Shown here: in pieces, positions 42,895 through 53,232 of the stretch
Numbering within the stretch: the stretch's first letter is position 1
How the letters are laid out: each line of letters starts with the position of its first letter
NCBI GenBank assembly: GCA_927353735.1
Contig: CAKMIA010000001.1
Location: 124,001 to 188,000 of the forward strand
From: an uncultured Veillonellaceae bacterium
GTDB taxonomy: Bacteria > Bacillota > Negativicutes > Veillonellales > Dialisteraceae
DNA length: 64,000 bases
Reading direction: 5' to 3'
The notes under the pieces: generated by a model
Seen by the model: only the letters and a program-made list of their open reading frames with translations
Databases searched by the model: none
What the model was told of the DNA's origin: nothing
Position numbers and translations under genes: made by a program

Positions 42895-45396
42895 ATGCTT
42901 AAAATTCTTGATAGACTGTTCAACGGGTCCAATGAAAAAGAGGTTAAAAAACTTCGGAAAATCGTGGAACAGAAGATCAATCCGCTGGAAGCCACGATGC
43001 GGAACCTGAGTGATACGTCTCTTGCCGGAAAAACACTGGAATTCAAGGAACGTCTTGCTAAGGGAGAAACACTGGATGATATTTTACCGGAGGCCTTTGC
43101 TGTGGTTCGTGAGGCCTCCCGTCGTGTTCTTGGCATGCGTCATTTTGATGTACAGCTGATCGGCGGCATCGTTCTTCATCAGGGAAAAATTGCGGAAATG
43201 AGCACTGGCGAAGGGAAAACCCTTGTCGCTACGGCGCCGACCTATCTGAATGCCCTGGAAGGAAAGGGCGTTCATGTCATTACGGTCAATGATTATCTGG
43301 CCAAACGTGACAGCGAGTGGATGGGGCAGGTCTATAAGTTTCTTGGCCTTTCCGTAGGACTGATCGTCCATGATATGGATTTCCGCCAGAGAAAGCTGGC
43401 CTACAATTCGGATATCACGTATGGAACCAATAACGAATTCGGTTTTGATTATCTTCGTGACAATATGGTGGTGTCGCTGGATCAGATGGTACAGCGGCCG
43501 CTGCACTACTGCCTGATCGATGAAGTGGACAGCATTCTTATTGATGAAGCGCGTACGCCGCTCATCATTTCGGGACCGGGGCAAAAATCGACGGATGACT
43601 ATTATCGTCTGGCGCAGTGCGTCCCCAAGCTTGTAAAGGATGAGGACTATACCATTGATGAGAAACAGAAGACCGTAGCGCCGACAGAAGCCGGCGTGGC
43701 CAAGATGGAAAAAATGCTTGGCGTCGAAAACTTGTATGACACGGAAAATCTGGAGCTGAATCATCTGTTTACGCAGGCACTGCGGGCACAGACCATGATG
43801 ATCCGCGATAAGGATTATGTGGTTAAGGACGGCAAGGTCATCATTGTCGATGAATTTACGGGCCGGCTGATGTATGGCCGCCGGTATTCTGACGGGCTGC
43901 ATCAGGCGATTGAAGCCAAGGAAGGCCTCCAGGTGGAACGGGAAAGCCAGACACTGGCGACCATTACGTTCCAGAATTATTTCCGCATGTATGACAAGCT
44001 GGCCGGCATGACCGGTACTGCCAAGACGGAAGAACAGGAATTCATTAAAATCTACGGTCTGGAAGTCGTACAGATTCCGACCAATAAACCGATTCAGCGT
44101 AAAGATCTGCCGGATGTGATTTTCAAAACACAGCGCGGGAAATACAAGGCCGTCGTCAAGGAAGTTCTGCGCCGTCATGCCACCGGACAGCCTGTGCTGA
44201 TCGGCACCACGTCGATTGAACAGTCGGAAGAGTTGTCCCGTCTGCTGAAGCAGGCCGGTATCGTACATAATGTACTGAATGCCAAATACCACGAAATGGA
44301 AGCCAATATCGTGGCACAGGCCGGGCAAAAGGGACAGGTAACCATTGCGACCAATATGGCAGGGCGCGGTACGGATATTGTCCTCGGTGAAGGCGTGGCA
44401 GAACTGGGCGGTCTGGCGATCATCGGTACAGAACGGCATGAAAGCCGCCGCATCGATAATCAGCTCCGCGGCCGTGCCGGGCGTCAGGGCGATCCGGGAA
44501 GCAGCCAGTTCTTCCTGTCACTGGAAGACGATCTGATGCGTATTTTCGGCGGGGACAACATCAAGAAGTTCATGGAAAAAATGGGACTTGATGAAGATGA
44601 GGAAATCAAGAGCACCATGGTCTCCAATGCCATTCGTAAAGCGCAGAAGCGGGTGGAGACCAGAAACTTTGATATCCGGAAATATGTTCTGGAATATGAT
44701 GATGTCATGAACCAGCAGAGAAAGGTTCTTTATGAGGAGCGCCGCCGGATCCTGGAAGGACAGGATATGAAGAGCCAGATCATGAATATGGTGGATACTC
44801 TCATCAACGAAGGCCTTGATACGTACGCCAATGCTAAATTGTATCCGGAAGAGTGGGATTTTGCAGGACTTCTGAAATATTGCGAAAAATATTTCCTGGC
44901 ACCCGGTGAAATCAAACTGGAGGATATTGAGGATCTCTCAAGAGAAGAGGTCAAGGAAAAGCTCGAAAAATGTGCCCACGACACCTATGATGCCAGAGAG
45001 GCTTCCATCGGTTCTCTCATGTTGCGAGAACTGGAAAAGGCCATTATGCTGAAAGTGGTGGATTCCAAGTGGATGGAACACCTGGATGATATGGATATGC
45101 TGAAGGAAGGCATCAATCTTCGTTCTTACGGTCAGAGAAATCCGATCGTGGAATACAAAGTGGAAGCCTTCGATATGTATGAAGAGATGCAGCATGCCAT
45201 GATGGAAACCATTATCCTGTATCTGTATCATATTCAGATCCGCTTTACCAACGAGGCGGAAGAACAGAAAACCATTCAGCAGGAGTCCGAATCGGATCCG
45301 CTGAAGCATGCAACGGAACATTATGTGGATGAAAACACCGGGGCATCCATGCCGCAGAATGTACAGGCAAATGGTAGTCAGGAGAATTCCAAATAA
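42895..45396 (+). CDS. secA: Preprotein translocase ATPase SecA
   Basis: Motor of the Sec pathway, 833 residues. Walker A GEGKT at 105-109 in [17 protein letters not shown]-like [17 protein letters not shown], and the second motor domain with [12 protein letters not shown] and [14 protein letters not shown]. The preprotein cross-linking domain and helical scaffold follow. The C-terminus ends [17 protein letters not shown] and lacks the Cys3-His zinc motif that binds SecB in many SecA proteins. AGAAGGAG precedes ATG 42895. prfB follows after 59 bases, the common order. Confidence 0.97.
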   Translation: MLKILDRLFNGSNEKEVKKLRKIVEQKINPLEATMRNLSDTSLAGKTLEFKERLAKGETLDDILPEAFAVVREASRRVLGMRHFDVQLIGGIVLHQGKIAEMSTGEGKTLVATAPTYLNALEGKGVHVITVNDYLAKRDSEWMGQVYKFLGLSVGLIVHDMDFRQRKLAYNSDITYGTNNEFGFDYLRDNMVVSLDQMVQRPLHYCLIDEVDSILIDEARTPLIISGPGQKSTDDYYRLAQCVPKLVKDEDYTIDEKQKTVAPTEAGVAKMEKMLGVENLYDTENLELNHLFTQALRAQTMMIRDKDYVVKDGKVIIVDEFTGRLMYGRRYSDGLHQAIEAKEGLQVERESQTLATITFQNYFRMYDKLAGMTGTAKTEEQEFIKIYGLEVVQIPTNKPIQRKDLPDVIFKTQRGKYKAVVKEVLRRHATGQPVLIGTTSIEQSEELSRLLKQAGIVHNVLNAKYHEMEANIVAQAGQKGQVTIATNMAGRGTDIVLGEGVAELGGLAIIGTERHESRRIDNQLRGRAGRQGDPGSSQFFLSLEDDLMRIFGGDNIKKFMEKMGLDEDEEIKSTMVSNAIRKAQKRVETRNFDIRKYVLEYDDVMNQQRKVLYEERRRILEGQDMKSQIMNMVDTLINEGLDTYANAKLYPEEWDFAGLLKYCEKYFLAPGEIKLEDIEDLSREEVKEKLEKCAHDTYDAREASIGSLMLRELEKAIMLKVVDSKWMEHLDDMDMLKEGINLRSYGQRNPIVEYKVEAFDMYEEMQHAMMETIILYLYHIQIRFTNEAEEQKTIQQESESDPLKHATEHYVDENTGASMPQNVQANGSQENSK

Positions 45397-45455
45397 AGGT
45401 TCTCTGAATATAATTCCTTTTCATATGGAAAAGAGTGTCTTTTTTAGAAAGCGAG

Positions 45456-46572
45456 ATGACAAAACAGATGCTGGAAGATTTGAAAAAAACATTAGCCGAT
45501 CTGCTGAATCACGAAAGAGAAATCAGGGATTCACTTTGACTTACCTAAACTGAAAGAAAAAATCACCAGTTATGATGTCCAGATGAGCGATCCGTCTTTC
45601 TGGGATGATGCAGAAAAGGCAAGAAAAATTTCTCAGGAAGCTACGGAAGCCAAAGAGGCATATGACACATATACCAGATTGTTTGATCAGGCGGAAGCAC
45701 TGAAAGAAATTCTGGATATGGCCATCGAAGAAGATGACCAGTCTATGGAACCGGAACTGGCAGAAGAAATGGAGCGGCTGAAAGCCATCCTGGATAAAAA
45801 AGAAATCGAACTGCTTCTTTCCGATGAATATGACGCCAATAATGCAATCATAACTTTCCATGCCGGTGCCGGCGGTACAGAGGCGCAGGACTGGACACAG
45901 ATGCTGATACGCATGTATCTGAAATGGGCACAGGCGCATGGCTTTGAAGTGGAAGAACTGAATCTGCTTCCCGGAGATGAAGCAGGGGTCAAAAATGCAG
46001 AGTACATGTTCAAGGGAAAGTTTGCTTATGGCATGCTGAAATCGGAAAAAGGGGTACACCGTCTGGTTCGTATCTCTCCCTTTGATGCAGCCAAGCGGCG
46101 TCATACCTCTTTCTCTGCGGTGGATGTTATGCCTGAAATCACAGATGATGTGGAAGTCAACCTGAACATGGCAGATGTGCGTGTCGATTATTATCGTTCT
46201 TCCGGTGCTGGTGGACAGCATATCAACAAGACCAGTTCTGCTGTCCGCATGACCCATCTTCCTACAGGCATTGTGGCATCCTGTCAGACAGAACGTTCTC
46301 AGCTGCAGAATAAGGAACAGTGCCTGCGGATGCTTCGTTCCAAATTGTTTGAGCTGGAGCTTGAAAAACGGGAAAAGCTGAAACAGAGCATTGAAGGGGA
46401 ACAGCAGGCCATTGAATGGGGCAGTCAGATTCGTTCCTATGTATTCCAGCCGTACACGCTGGTAAAAGATAACCGGACAGGGATTGAAACAGGAAATATT
46501 CAGGCAGTTATGGATGGCGGTCTGGATGAGTTCATTGAAGGATATTTAAAAAAGCAAAAGTTCAAAGCGTAA
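45456..46572 (+). CDS. prfB: Peptide chain release factor 2, with programmed +1 frameshift
   Basis: RF2 of 371 residues made by joining 45456-45536 with 45538-46572. Frame 1 runs from ATG 45456 for 27 codons to CTT-TGA (45534-45539); slipping one base gives GAC TTA CCT and continues in the main frame. The C-terminal part has RF2 signatures SPFDAAKRR (stop-codon recognition, UGA/UAA) and GAGGQHINKT with catalytic GGQ at 252-254. The start codon has only a weak site (GAAAGCGAG); ATG 45468 is an alternative. A plain ORF search would wrongly start at ATG 45583. Confidence 0.95.
45525..45540 (+). promoter_or_regulatory. prfB +1 programmed frameshift site
   Basis: AGGGAT TCA CTT TGA C: internal Shine-Dalgarno-like AGGGA, slippery CTT and in-frame TGA followed by C. 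Low RF2 makes the ribosome pause at UGA and slip +1, autoregulating RF2. The stimulator is weaker than the usual AGGGGG. Confidence 0.93.
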
Positions 46573-46582
46573 GGAGCGAAAT

Positions 46583-48601
46583 ATGATTCGCCTTCACGAA
46601 ATGTCCTTTCGTATTTTGTTGCTTATGATTTTTATTGGCTTTGCCGCTGCTGCCTATATTTCATATGAGCGGTACCATGTGGAAGCCAATGATCAGACCG
46701 TGGAAATGGTCTATGATTATGACAAATTGGAAGGACGAAAAAAAGAAGATCTTTTTGCATTGTACAAGGCCAGCGGAATTACCTCGCTGGCCCTGTATGA
46801 TGATACGCCTGCCAAAATCATGGGCCGTAGTGACGCCATGATTTATCGTGGTGCAGATATGGCCGCTTTTTCCGGAGCCAATCCGGAAATCCGCCGCGAC
46901 CGGATCTACATTCAGCCTTCGAGCAAGGCCAATGGCTGGGAATTTTTTCAGGATCTGGAACGCAATCTCAAACTTCGCCTGAATCCGAAGCAGATGCGGA
47001 TTTTTTCGTTGAACGGAGTAGAAACCATAGAAATCCAGGATAACTGGACAAAGTTTCTGGAAATGCCTGTGGGGATTATTCCGGCTCGCGTGAAGGAAGC
47101 GTCTGCCGCCGGTTTCTATCTGGTTCTTCGCCCGCTCAATGTCAGTCATCCTGATAAGGCAGTGGTGGATGAATTCCTCCGGGCCGTAGACGCATCTGAT
47201 AAGGTTAGTGCAGTACTTTTTGTGGGCAAAGAGGCTTTTGGCTATAAGGAACAGGCTGCATATTTCCGTGATGCCATGGCGGCCCGTCATATCCCGATTG
47301 TTCTGATTGAGGCACAGTCTCAGCTTGGCTTTGAAAATCAGGCCGGGGCATTGGACATGGTAAAATCATCCGATTACAATACGATTCGTTTGTATGCCAT
47401 GGCACAGAATGAGCTGATTCAGCTGACGCCGGAAGAAGCATCTGCCCGGTTCTATATCAGTGATATTGAACGAAATATCCGCATGAATCTTTTCCCTTCT
47501 TATAAATATGCGTTGGAAGGAAAGAATCTGGATGAAACCAATGCTCTTTATATTGCCATGACCAAAGAAAGGCTGGAAGAACATGGATTCCAGATCGGGA
47601 AAGCTTCCCAGATGGAGTCCTATTTTCCGAATCCGATTTTGCGGGCAGCAGCAATGACAGGAGCTCTGTCGATTTGTGTGCTTGCACTGCTTTTCCTGTT
47701 TCCCGTTCTTGCCAGATGGGTCTGGCCCATCTGGTGCGCCGGGTTTGCGGTTTCTCAGGGATTGTTCTGGCTGATGCCGCAGTCCCTGCTTCCGATGCAG
47801 ATGATGGCGCTGGGAACGGAAATCTGTACTCCGGTTGTCATTGTATCGTTCTTTCTGGCCTATTGCCTGAAAAAGAAAGAAGAAGCATCGGCAGAAAAAG
47901 GAGCACTGGCACTGTTTGCGGAAGGCGCTGCAGCACTCTGGTGCTGCGGGTTGCTGTCTCTCTGTGGGGGCGTATTCGTAAGTGCCATCCTGGGAGATAT
48001 CCGCTTCTTTCTGGAAATTGAAATTTTCAGAGGGGTCAAGCTGACATTTGTTCTGCCGCTGATTCTTATGACACTGATCTATATTCAGCATTTCCCCTTC
48101 TTCGGCAAGGTGGTTTCCAATGACAGGGATTTTGTCTCTTTCGTCAAACATTTCTGTCAGATTCCCATTCGTCTGGGACTGCTGGCAGGGCTGGGATTCC
48201 TTGCTTTTGCCGCATTTATGTTTGTAGGACGGAGCGGCAACAATATGGCTCCGGTTCCCGGCTTTGAAATCGCACTGCGCCGTTTTCTGGAAGATACGCT
48301 GTATGCCCGCCCGAGAGAAAAGGAATTTCTTTTCGGACATCCTGCGGTTTTCCTGTCGCTGGCAGCTTTGTACAGACGGTGGCCGCAGATCCTTCATTAT
48401 CTGCTGATCCTTGCGGTGACCATAGGGCAGGGATCGATGGTGGAGACCTTTGCGCATATGCGCAGTCCCTTTATTCTGAGTTTTATCCGCGGACTGGACG
48501 GTCTGGCTGCCGGAACCATCGCCGGTATCTTTGCAGTAGCCGGCGTTGTGATTCTTCTCCGGATTACGAAATTTTTTGGAGCACGGTATGGCAGGATATA
48601 A
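46583..48601 (+). CDS. Multi-pass membrane protein, DUF5693-like
   Basis: 672 residues. One N-terminal membrane segment (about 8-25), an extracytoplasmic domain of about 330 residues resembling a TIM-barrel-like fold by its repeated strand-helix pattern (KASGITSLALYDDTP, EASAAGFYLVLRPLN, DYNTIRLYAMAQNE), then about seven to nine membrane segments from residue 350 to the end. Resembles DUF5693; biochemical role unknown. It overlaps csaB by 14 bases, so the two proteins probably work in the same envelope process. Confidence 0.8.
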   Translation: MIRLHEMSFRILLLMIFIGFAAAAYISYERYHVEANDQTVEMVYDYDKLEGRKKEDLFALYKASGITSLALYDDTPAKIMGRSDAMIYRGADMAAFSGANPEIRRDRIYIQPSSKANGWEFFQDLERNLKLRLNPKQMRIFSLNGVETIEIQDNWTKFLEMPVGIIPARVKEASAAGFYLVLRPLNVSHPDKAVVDEFLRAVDASDKVSAVLFVGKEAFGYKEQAAYFRDAMAARHIPIVLIEAQSQLGFENQAGALDMVKSSDYNTIRLYAMAQNELIQLTPEEASARFYISDIERNIRMNLFPSYKYALEGKNLDETNALYIAMTKERLEEHGFQIGKASQMESYFPNPILRAAAMTGALSICVLALLFLFPVLARWVWPIWCAGFAVSQGLFWLMPQSLLPMQMMALGTEICTPVVIVSFFLAYCLKKKEEASAEKGALALFAEGAAALWCCGLLSLCGGVFVSAILGDIRFFLEIEIFRGVKLTFVLPLILMTLIYIQHFPFFGKVVSNDRDFVSFVKHFCQIPIRLGLLAGLGFLAFAAFMFVGRSGNNMAPVPGFEIALRRFLEDTLYARPREKEFLFGHPAVFLSLAALYRRWPQILHYLLILAVTIGQGSMVETFAHMRSPFILSFIRGLDGLAAGTIAGIFAVAGVVILLRITKFFGARYGRI

Positions 48602-49673
48602 AGTCGTAATTTCCGGATATTATGGTTTCCGTAATGCCGGGGATGAAGCGATGTTATATGCGATCCTTCGATCGCTTCGGCAATATTTTCCGGATGCGGA
48701 GACTACCGTCATTTCAGGAAAGCCGGAAGAGACAGCCAGACGTTTTCATACCAGAGCCATTCCCCGTTTTGGCGGATGGGCCATTTTCAAAAGTATTCTG
48801 CAGTGTGATCTTTTGATCAGCGGCGGCGGCAGTCTTCTCCAGGATGTAACGAGCAGCAGAAGCCTGCTGTATTACCTGTCTATCATTCTGGCGGGGGTCG
48901 TATGCCGGAAAAAAGTGTTTCTGTATGGTCAGGGCATTGGTCCTCTCCGACGGAAATGGGTTTGTTCGCTGTTGAGACGGATTTTATCTCATGTGGATGC
49001 CATTACAGTCCGGGATGAAAAATCGCATCGTCTTCTGAATACATTAAGGATTCAGGCTCCCATTTATACTACGGCAGATTCCGTTCTCTCTTTGCCGCAG
49101 GTGTCGCTGGAAGCAGGCCGGGATATTCTGAAACAGGCCGGGATTCCCGGTGGCAGGCCGATTATAGGCATTTCCGTGCGCAACTGGCTGGATGCAGACC
49201 GCTGGACAGAAAGGTTCGGCCGGTATCTGGAAAAGCTGAAGGAAGAAAAGGTGACTGTTCTTTTTATTCCCATGCAGTGGCCGGAGGACAATCGGATGGC
49301 AGAAAAAATCTGTCAGCGGGGACCGGAGTGCTTTCATTTTCTGGAAGGTACGTTTTCTGCGCCGGAGCTGATGTCCATCATCGGGAATTTGGATCTGCTT
49401 GTGGGGATGCGGCTGCATGCGCTGATTTTTGCTGCATTGATGCATATTCCGATGATCGGCATTTCCTATGATCCGAAAATTGATAATTTCCTGAGGGAAA
49501 TCAATCAGAAATCCATTTTTCCAATCTCTGCATTTGATGAGGAAAAATTGTATAATAGGACAAAAGAGCTTCTTTCCGAAGATAGAGATTCGCATTGCTG
49601 GAAATCGGTTGAAGCACTTCGGGAAAAGGCTGAGGAAACAGTCAGAATTCTGCAGCGCGTGGTAAAAAAATAA
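48588..49673 (+). CDS. csaB: Polysaccharide pyruvyl transferase CsaB
   Basis: 361 residues. CsaB adds ketal-linked pyruvate to cell-wall polymers so that SLH-domain proteins can bind. VVISGYYGFRNAGDEAMLYAIL, LISGGGSLLQDVTSSRSLLYYL and LLVGMRLHALIFAALM are the family signatures. ATG 48588 has GGAG seven bases upstream; the frame opens earlier at a TTG. In a diderm Firmicute this would help tether the outer membrane, whose OmpM proteins carry SLH domains; that link is inference. Confidence 0.9.
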   Translation: MAGYKVVISGYYGFRNAGDEAMLYAILRSLRQYFPDAETTVISGKPEETARRFHTRAIPRFGGWAIFKSILQCDLLISGGGSLLQDVTSSRSLLYYLSIILAGVVCRKKVFLYGQGIGPLRRKWVCSLLRRILSHVDAITVRDEKSHRLLNTLRIQAPIYTTADSVLSLPQVSLEAGRDILKQAGIPGGRPIIGISVRNWLDADRWTERFGRYLEKLKEEKVTVLFIPMQWPEDNRMAEKICQRGPECFHFLEGTFSAPELMSIIGNLDLLVGMRLHALIFAALMHIPMIGISYDPKIDNFLREINQKSIFPISAFDEEKLYNRTKELLSEDRDSHCWKSVEALREKAEETVRILQRVVKK

Positions 49674-49683
49674 GGGGGACATG

Positions 49684-50520
49684 ATGGCAAAACTAACAGC
49701 TGAAGAAATACGTTTTATCCGTGAAAAAGCAAAGCAGCTTCGGGTGGATATTCTGAAAATGATTACGAAAGCCAGTTCGGGACATACCGGCGGTTCGCTT
49801 TCCATTGCCGATATTATGGCTCTGCTGTATTTCCGGGAAATGAATGTCGATCCTGCCGATCCGCATAAAGTTGACAGAGACCGGCTTGTCCTTTCCAAGG
49901 GACACGGAGCGCCCTGCCTCTATGCAGCACTGGCAGAAAAAGGATTTTTCCCGAAGGAATGGCTGGATCATCTCCGTCAGGAAGGGGCAGTGCTTCAGGG
50001 GCATCCTGACATGAAGCATACTCCTGGTGTGGATATGACAACCGGCTCACTCGGACAGGGATTCAGCGCGGCCTGCGGTATGGCGCTGGCAGGAAAACTG
50101 AATCATGCATCCTGGCGCGTGTATGCGATTCTGGGCGATGGAGAACTGGAAGAAGGACAGATCTGGGAAGCGGCTATGTTTGCTCATCATTATCAGCTGG
50201 AAAATCTGACTGCCTTTGTGGACAATAACGGGCTGCAGATTGACGGAAAGATCACAGATGTACTGTCTCCGGAACCCATTGATGAAAAATTTGCGGCTTT
50301 TGGATGGCATGTTATTCATGCAGACGGACATGATGTATCTGCGCTTCATGATGCCATTGAGGAGGCCAAAACCGTTAAAGGCCAGCCTACAGTTGTCGTT
50401 ATGAAAACGGTAAAAGGCAAGGGCGTACCGGAAGTGGAAGGACAGGTTGGCTGGCACGGAAAGGCGCCGACAGAAGAGCAGTGTGAACATTTCCTGAAAG
50501 AAGTAGAGGAGGCAGAATAA
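49684..50520 (+). CDS. Transketolase, N-terminal subunit
   Basis: 278-residue half-transketolase carrying the thiamine-diphosphate pyrophosphate domain. TGGSLSIADIMALLYF, SKGHGAPCLYAALAEKG, GSLGQGFSAACGMALAGK and the TPP/Mg motif GDGELEEGQIWEAAMFA...DNN are intact. It acts with the next gene as a two-subunit enzyme in the pentose phosphate pathway; these also supply sedoheptulose 7-phosphate for gmhA. GGGGG precedes tandem ATGs at 49681 and 49684; the spacing favours the second. Confidence 0.93.
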   Translation: MAKLTAEEIRFIREKAKQLRVDILKMITKASSGHTGGSLSIADIMALLYFREMNVDPADPHKVDRDRLVLSKGHGAPCLYAALAEKGFFPKEWLDHLRQEGAVLQGHPDMKHTPGVDMTTGSLGQGFSAACGMALAGKLNHASWRVYAILGDGELEEGQIWEAAMFAHHYQLENLTAFVDNNGLQIDGKITDVLSPEPIDEKFAAFGWHVIHADGHDVSALHDAIEEAKTVKGQPTVVVMKTVKGKGVPEVEGQVGWHGKAPTEEQCEHFLKEVEEAE

Positions 50521-51452
50521 TGGGGAAGGCAACTCGTGATGCATACGGCGAAACACTGAAAGAGCTGGGTGCGATTTATCCGGATCTCGTTGTTCTCGAT
50601 GCGGATCTGTCTGCATCCACAAAGACTCAGGATTTTGCCAAGGTATATCCGGACCGTTTCTTTGACTGCGGTATTGCCGAAGGAAATATGATGAGTGTGG
50701 CGGCAGGCCTTGCCGCGGCAGGAAAGATTCCTTTTGCTTCCACATTTGCGATCTTCGGTGCCGGCCGTGCGTATGAACAGATCCGGAATTCCATCTGCTA
50801 TCCAAAGCTCAATGTAAAGATTGCCCTTACGCATGCAGGACTGACGGTAGGGGAAGATGGTGCAACGCATCAGATGCTGGAAGACATTGCCCTGATGCGG
50901 GTGCTTCCGAATATGACTGTCATTGTGCCGGCTGATGCGGAAGAAACAAAAGCAGCCGTCAAATGGGCGGCATCCTATCAGGGACCGGTGTATATCCGAA
51001 TGGGACGTGCTAAATGTGATGATGTCACCACTGAAAATACGCCCTTTATTCCTGGCAAGGCAACGGTTCTGCGCAAAGGATATGATATTACGATTATTGC
51101 CTGCGGGATCATGGTGGGCAAAGCATTGCAGGCGGCTGATATCCTGAAGGGCGCCGGCATCACGGCACGTGTCATCAATATGAGTTCCATCAAGCCGATC
51201 GATGAAGATGTCATTATTAAAGCGGCATCGGATACGGGCGCCATTGTGACGGCGGAAGAGCATCAGGTGCAGGGCGGTCTCGGGAGCGCTGTAGCGGAAG
51301 TAGTGGTCAAACATTGTTCGGTTCCTATGGCAATGATTGGTGTGGAAGATCGTTTCGGTGAATCCGGCAAGGCTGATGATCTGCTGAAGGCGTATGGACT
51401 GACGGCAGCGCACATTGCGGAAACCGCACTTCAGTTGTATAAAAGAAAATAA
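50520..51452 (+). CDS. Transketolase, C-terminal subunit
   Basis: 310 residues with the pyrimidine-binding domain (about 1-165; DADLSASTKTQDF, CGIAEGNMMSVAAGLA, THAGLTVGEDGATHQ) and the C-terminal transketolase domain (about 185-310; TAEEHQVQGGLGSAVAE). The start TAATG overlaps the N-subunit stop by one base, ensuring equal synthesis. DXS-like sequences are related, but the split and length point to archaeal/Firmicutes-type half-transketolases. Confidence 0.93.
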   Translation: MGKATRDAYGETLKELGAIYPDLVVLDADLSASTKTQDFAKVYPDRFFDCGIAEGNMMSVAAGLAAAGKIPFASTFAIFGAGRAYEQIRNSICYPKLNVKIALTHAGLTVGEDGATHQMLEDIALMRVLPNMTVIVPADAEETKAAVKWAASYQGPVYIRMGRAKCDDVTTENTPFIPGKATVLRKGYDITIIACGIMVGKALQAADILKGAGITARVINMSSIKPIDEDVIIKAASDTGAIVTAEEHQVQGGLGSAVAEVVVKHCSVPMAMIGVEDRFGESGKADDLLKAYGLTAAHIAETALQLYKRK

Positions 51453-51464
51453 TTTTTTTCAGGT

Positions 51465-51503
51465 AAAAAGCAGTTCCGCTGACATTTGGCGGAGCTGCTT
51501 TTT
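51465..51503 (+). terminator. Intrinsic terminator after the transketolase genes
   Basis: 15-bp stem AAAAAGCAGTTCCGC (51465-51479) with GCGGAGCTGCTTTTT (51489-51503), one G-T pair, ending in five T. A second hairpin, AATCCGCAA (51527-51535) with TTGCGGATT (51542-51550), lies just downstream. Confidence 0.88.
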
Positions 51504-51662
51504 CCGTATCAGAAATTTTGGGCGGGAATCCGCAAAGTGACTTGCGGATTTTGACAAAGTGGATTATAAAAGAAGAAGTATTGCCCGCACAGGGGAAATC
51601 AGGCAGAATGAAAAGACTTATGCAAATCTGCCGGCCGTATTCGTTTATTGGAGAATCACGAT

Positions 51663-52352
51663 ATGATTACGCTGGAACATGTATATATTGAATATACAAA
51701 AACAAAGATCGCTCTTCGGGATATCAATATTCACGTAGATAAGGGAGAGTTTGTATTTATCGTGGGCCCGTCCGGAGCAGGGAAATCAACATTTATCAAG
51801 ATGCTGACGCATGAACTGGTTCCCTATAAGGGCTCTGTTATTGTCAATGGGGTGGAAGTCAACAAGCTGAAAAAAAGCAAAGTTCCATACTATCGGAGAA
51901 AACTCGGCATCGTTTTTCAGGATTTCCGCCTTCTGCAGGAAAAGACGGTGTTTGAAAATATTGCCTTTGTTCTCCGGGTCACCGGTGTAAGAGGCAAGAA
52001 GGAGATTCGTGAAAAGGTCAACCGGGTACTGGATCTGGTCAATCTGAGAAACAAGGCGAATGCCTATCCGGCCCAGCTTTCCGGCGGTGAGCAGCAGCGG
52101 GTTGCGATTGCCCGTGCGCTGGTCAACCGGCCGACACTGCTTATTGCGGATGAACCGACAGGGAACCTGGACCCGGCAACCTCAGAGGAAATCATGGATT
52201 TGTTTAACAATATCAATCATATGGGAACCACTATTATCATGGTGACTCACAATAAAGACCTGGTCAATGCCATGCACAAACGGGTCGTCAGCATTGAAGA
52301 CGGTCATATTGTCAGTGATGTGAAGAAAGGGGGCTATGACCTGCATGCTTAA
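51663..52352 (+). CDS. ftsE: Cell division ABC ATPase FtsE
   Basis: 229 residues. Walker [10 protein letters not shown], signature [15 protein letters not shown], Walker [14 protein letters not shown] and switch VTHNKDLV are intact; HVYIEYTK at the start is FtsE-like. With FtsX it forms a divisome complex that switches on peptidoglycan hydrolases through ATP hydrolysis. ATG 51663 has GGAG nine bases upstream; a TTG at 51648 opens the frame earlier. It overlaps ftsX by 17 bases. Confidence 0.96.
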   Translation: MITLEHVYIEYTKTKIALRDINIHVDKGEFVFIVGPSGAGKSTFIKMLTHELVPYKGSVIVNGVEVNKLKKSKVPYYRRKLGIVFQDFRLLQEKTVFENIAFVLRVTGVRGKKEIREKVNRVLDLVNLRNKANAYPAQLSGGEQQRVAIARALVNRPTLLIADEPTGNLDPATSEEIMDLFNNINHMGTTIIMVTHNKDLVNAMHKRVVSIEDGHIVSDVKKGGYDLHA

Positions 52353-53229
52353 TTCATTCGGCTATTTTTTACGGGAAACAGCCCATTCCCTCATTCACAA
52401 TAAATTCATGGCTATTGCCTCGGTTTTGACCGTTACCTTATCCATGTTTATTCTCGGTGTATTCCTTGCTGTGGTTCTGAATATGAATCATATGGCCGGC
52501 TATCTGGAAAGCCAGGTTGAAATGAGTGTGTATCTGAAGGACGGTCTGACGACGGAACAGGTCATGGGAGTTGGCCAGCGGCTCAAAGCTTTACCGGATC
52601 TGTCGGATCTTTCTTTTACAAATAAGGATCAGGCTATGGAGGAATTCCGGGAACGGCTTGGCGATCAGGCCGCCATTCTGGATGCAGTCAATGGAAATCC
52701 GCTGCCTTCTTCTTACCGGCTGTCCTTCAGCCGTCCGGACTCCTTGAAGGAGGCAGCCGCGCAGGTTTCCCAGTACGCGGAAGTGGAATCCGTTCAGTAC
52801 GGGCAGGATATTATCGAACAGCTCTATAAGGTGTCTCAGGCCATTCGTGTAAGCGGCATCATTCTGATTGTATTTCTTGCAGGGGCTGAACTTTTCATTA
52901 TTTCAAATACGATTCGCCTGACAGTATTTGCCAGACGGAGGGAAATTCAGATCATGAAATACGTAGGGGCTACCAACGGATTTATTCGCTGGCCGTTCCT
53001 GTTTGAAGGAATGATTATTGGTCTGGTTGGTTCCGGTATTGCCTCTGCCGTATTGTGGGAGCTGTATAAGGTCATGCTCAATGAGGCGGCAGCGGCCGGA
53101 CTCCTGTTTATTCCTTTCATTGGCATTTATCCTTTCATGCTTCATGTGACGCTGCTTCTTCTTGGGGCAGGCATTCTGATCGGCATGCTGGGCAGTGCGA
53201 TTTCTATTCGTAAATATATGAAGGTGTAA
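52336..53229 (+). CDS. ftsX: Cell division membrane protein FtsX
   Basis: 297-residue membrane protein with four segments (about 22-45, 175-200, 225-250, 268-290) and one large external loop (about 50-170) that contacts the hydrolase or its activator. FARRREIQIMKYVGATNGFIRWPFLFEGMIIGLVGS is the family C-terminal signature. ATG 52336 lies close to AAAGGGGG; ATG 52345 is a possible alternative. The M23 peptidase gene follows three bases later, its likely partner. Confidence 0.95.
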   Translation: MTCMLNSFGYFLRETAHSLIHNKFMAIASVLTVTLSMFILGVFLAVVLNMNHMAGYLESQVEMSVYLKDGLTTEQVMGVGQRLKALPDLSDLSFTNKDQAMEEFRERLGDQAAILDAVNGNPLPSSYRLSFSRPDSLKEAAAQVSQYAEVESVQYGQDIIEQLYKVSQAIRVSGIILIVFLAGAELFIISNTIRLTVFARRREIQIMKYVGATNGFIRWPFLFEGMIIGLVGSGIASAVLWELYKVMLNEAAAAGLLFIPFIGIYPFMLHVTLLLLGAGILIGMLGSAISIRKYMKV

Positions 53230-53232
53230 GAT

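Noticed and set aside
43084..44439. A 451-residue open frame on the minus strand inside secA
   Set aside because: It is antisense to a fully conserved gene, has no ribosome site and encodes no recognisable motif. Similar long shadows occur opposite gltX (38927-40093) and obg (55687-57048); codon structure of the real genes explains them.
45583..46572. A normal RF2 gene starting at ATG 45583
   Set aside because: The coding frame clearly extends upstream through a CTT-TGA-C frameshift site to ATG 45456, restoring full RF2 length.
49684..51452. Broken transketolase or DXS gene (frameshift)
   Set aside because: The two frames meet by TAATG with complete domain ends, the standard two-subunit transketolase arrangement, so this is not a disrupted gene.
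51551..51570. Promoter TTGACA (51551) with TATAAA (51565) before ftsE
   Set aside because: The spacing is only eight bases, far from 16-18, and no other -10 at a proper distance is convincing.
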